Source: Ananas comosus
Lineage: Eukaryota > Streptophyta > Magnoliopsida > Poales > Bromeliaceae
Direction: 5' to 3'
NCBI RefSeq assembly: GCF_001540865.1
Contig: NC_033625.1
Coordinates: forward strand, 12,229,783 to 12,293,782
DNA: 64,000 nucleotides
Below are positions 63,801 through 64,000 of this stretch, piece after piece. Position 1 is the first letter of the stretch, and each line of letters starts with the position of its first letter. Under the pieces are notes generated by a model, which saw only the letters and a program-made list of their open reading frames with translations, did no database searches and was not told the origin of the DNA. Position numbers and translations under genes: made by a program.

Positions 63801-64000
63801 TGGTTTGGTGCTAGGTCAGTAACTGAGCTTAAGTATTTTGGCCGATGGTTTGGACCCAACGAGTTATTATGGCTAGTGGGTCGGATCGTTACACTTATTA
63901 TGGCAAATTAGCAAACAGGTAGAATGCAGAAAAGAAAGAAAGAGACCTGGGCCAAGAGGCTGAGGGCGTAGCAGTCGAAGCCGGCGCGGGCGAAGAAGGG
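51813..64000 (-). CDS. Alpha/beta hydrolase, 3' eight exons (5' end beyond window)
   Basis: Minus-strand exons: 63947-64000 (continues off the edge), 60748-60792, 60454-60604, 59623-59686, 59486-59534, 58664-58761 (or its copy 54078-54175), 52824-52962 and 51813-51971. Junctions are GT/AG and in phase; 252 aa are in view. Parts include PFFARAGFDCYALSLLAQ, then GESDVPPGAVAGTLE, the nucleophile elbow VLIGHSFGGLIVQSY (Ser in GHSFGG), a lid-like helical stretch, the probable acid in LLIMGASNDFIV, and the catalytic His in EGLAHDMMLDCGW. The triad looks complete. Substrate unknown; it resembles plant plastid/cytosolic alpha/beta hydrolases of uncharacterised role. The intron 60793-63946 contains an LTR-like repeat. 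Two copies of the exon that begins VTMSLAAKAFANSLS cannot both be used without a frameshift. Confidence 0.88.
53541..54517. repeat. Duplicated hydrolase segment, copy A
   Basis: This 977-bp stretch, which carries one hydrolase exon (54078-54175), is repeated at 58125-59103 with about 1% base differences. It ends directly in a run of N. The exon sequence is the same at protein level in both copies; the only exon difference seen is a silent GTT/GTG. Confidence 0.93.
54518..54616. other. Assembly gap (99 N)
   Basis: Unknown bases between copy A of the duplicated hydrolase segment and a T-rich repetitive insertion. Confidence 1.
54617..55007. repeat. T-rich low-complexity sequence
   Basis: Long poly-T runs with CTTT/TTCTTT words. 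Open frames here encode only Lys/Phe runs and are not genes. A GAGAGAGAGACGCCGG piece lies at 54832-54848. Confidence 0.7.
55008..56235 (+). repeat. 1.2 kb repeat block, copy 1
   Basis: Starts CGAAGGTTGATCACGCCGAG and ends TTTCTACTCAAAAACATATT. It matches 56929-58124 along its full length with many single-base indels, mostly extra or changed bases in this copy (for example GTCGAGCTATGCGAAAATGG against GTCGAGCCTATCACGAAAAT). Inside is a minisatellite built on GTCGAGCCTATCACGAAGAT plus GGCCGCACGGTTTACG. Confidence 0.88.
56236..56480 (+). repeat. GGTTCGGATCCGG simple repeat
   Basis: A tandem array of TTCGGTTCGGATCCGG-like words, separating the two 1.2 kb blocks. The frame-wide VRFGSDPV open frames are by-products of the period and are not genes. 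Confidence 0.9.
56481..56903. other. Unclassified spacer with GA/CT and T-rich tracts
   Basis: GGGCTTTGCATGTGGG-type sequence, poly-T and GAGAGA/CTCTCT runs. No gene. Confidence 0.5.
56904..56928. other. Assembly gap (25 N)
   Basis: A short N run immediately before the second 1.2 kb block. Confidence 1.
56929..58124 (+). repeat. 1.2 kb repeat block, copy 2, with minisatellite
   Basis: Starts CGAAGTTGATCACGCCGAG. Between 57040 and 57540 the phrase GAGCCTATCACGAAGATGGC occurs about seven times at 45-90 bp spacing, with changing spacer words (CATGTC, CCGCACGGTTTACG, CGATGCATACG). The block ends at 58124 and runs straight into copy B of the hydrolase segment at ACATTAGG. No known transposon end was recognised. 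Confidence 0.88.
58125..59103. repeat. Duplicated hydrolase segment, copy B
   Basis: Repeat of 53541-54517 including the exon (58664-58761), then continuing into unique gene sequence at 59104. This continuity suggests copy B is joined to the upstream exons, while copy A is joined to the downstream exons. Confidence 0.93.
62660..63290. mobile_element. Unclassified dispersed repeat, possibly LTR-derived
   Basis: More GC-rich than the flanks, with GCGCGGGTGTCTGTTTTCTA and CTACATGCAACCACAGTCCG. The base composition and lack of frame suggest a retrotransposon LTR remnant on the minus strand. Ends not defined. Confidence 0.35.
63478..63894 (-). mobile_element. TRIM-related LTR with internal tandem duplication
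   Basis: TAACACCCAATAGTCCCACA and TCGGATAG at the left and CTAGTGGGTCGGATCGTTACA at the right correspond to the terminal repeat of the TRIM at 47516-47973 read from the other strand. The middle repeats TAACTGAGCTTAAGTATTTTG, GGGCCGGTGGTTTGG and GACCCAACGAGT about three times. CTTAC/CTTAT next to the ends may be a 5-bp target site. It is in the hydrolase intron. Confidence 0.65.

Larger units (their letters stand above)
60793..63946 (-). other. 3.15 kb intron of the hydrolase gene
   Basis: Between the exons ending LSLLAQ and starting GESDV. It contains a (TATG)n tract at 61897-61918, a dispersed repeat at about 62660-63290 and an LTR-like element at 63478-63894. No other gene is seen. Confidence 0.8.

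Overview
This is nuclear DNA from a flowering plant. Genes are split by many introns with GT...AG borders, intergenic DNA is AT-rich, and transposons of several classes are nested in it. GC-rich first exons suggest a monocot. I would guess a pineapple-like genome, but the sequence does not prove that. Runs of N and two single n positions mark assembly joins.

I could rebuild four protein-coding genes exon by exon, each with intact reading frame across every splice junction. (1) 1240-3472 (+): a plastid-type MurB homologue (UDP-N-acetylenolpyruvoylglucosamine reductase), 4 exons, 371 aa. (2) 4874-11879 (-): ABA4, the plastid membrane protein needed for neoxanthin synthesis, 6 exons (248 aa) or 5 exons (222 aa) depending on the start; its 5.3 kb intron is packed with MITEs. 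It lies tail to tail with the MurB gene. (3) 30779-36008 (-): a secreted S1/P1-type zinc nuclease of the BFN1/ENDO family, 8 exons, 293 aa, all metal ligands present. (4) 51813->64000 (-): the 3' eight exons (252 aa) of an alpha/beta hydrolase whose 5' end is beyond the window. One exon of this gene occurs twice around a gap.

The rest is mostly mobile DNA. 12-18 kb: a Tourist-like MITE, a hairpin repeat and a gypsy-type LTR piece. About 18.8-26.3 kb: a decayed CACTA (En/Spm) element with remnants of both its genes. 26.4-27.1 kb: a non-autonomous hAT element with a perfect 8-bp target duplication. 27.5-29.7 kb: a solo LTR with a perfect 5-bp duplication. 39.1-45.0 kb: a composite hAT block carrying the start of a BED-finger transposase, a gap and a 103-bp tandem repeat. 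47.5-48.0 kb: a TRIM retroelement. 48.6-49.3 kb: a second solo LTR. A family of about 365-bp Mutator-type MITEs with 9-bp target duplications occurs at 4.4, 33.8 and 51.3 kb. 54.5-58.1 kb: a repeat-rich, gap-broken insertion inside the hydrolase gene, built from two imperfect copies of a 1.2 kb block with a GTCGAGCC-type minisatellite.

The four genes do not form an operon-like unit. MurB homologue and ABA4 both act in plastids, but their adjacency is probably coincidental. No tRNA, rRNA or CRISPR array was seen by eye.
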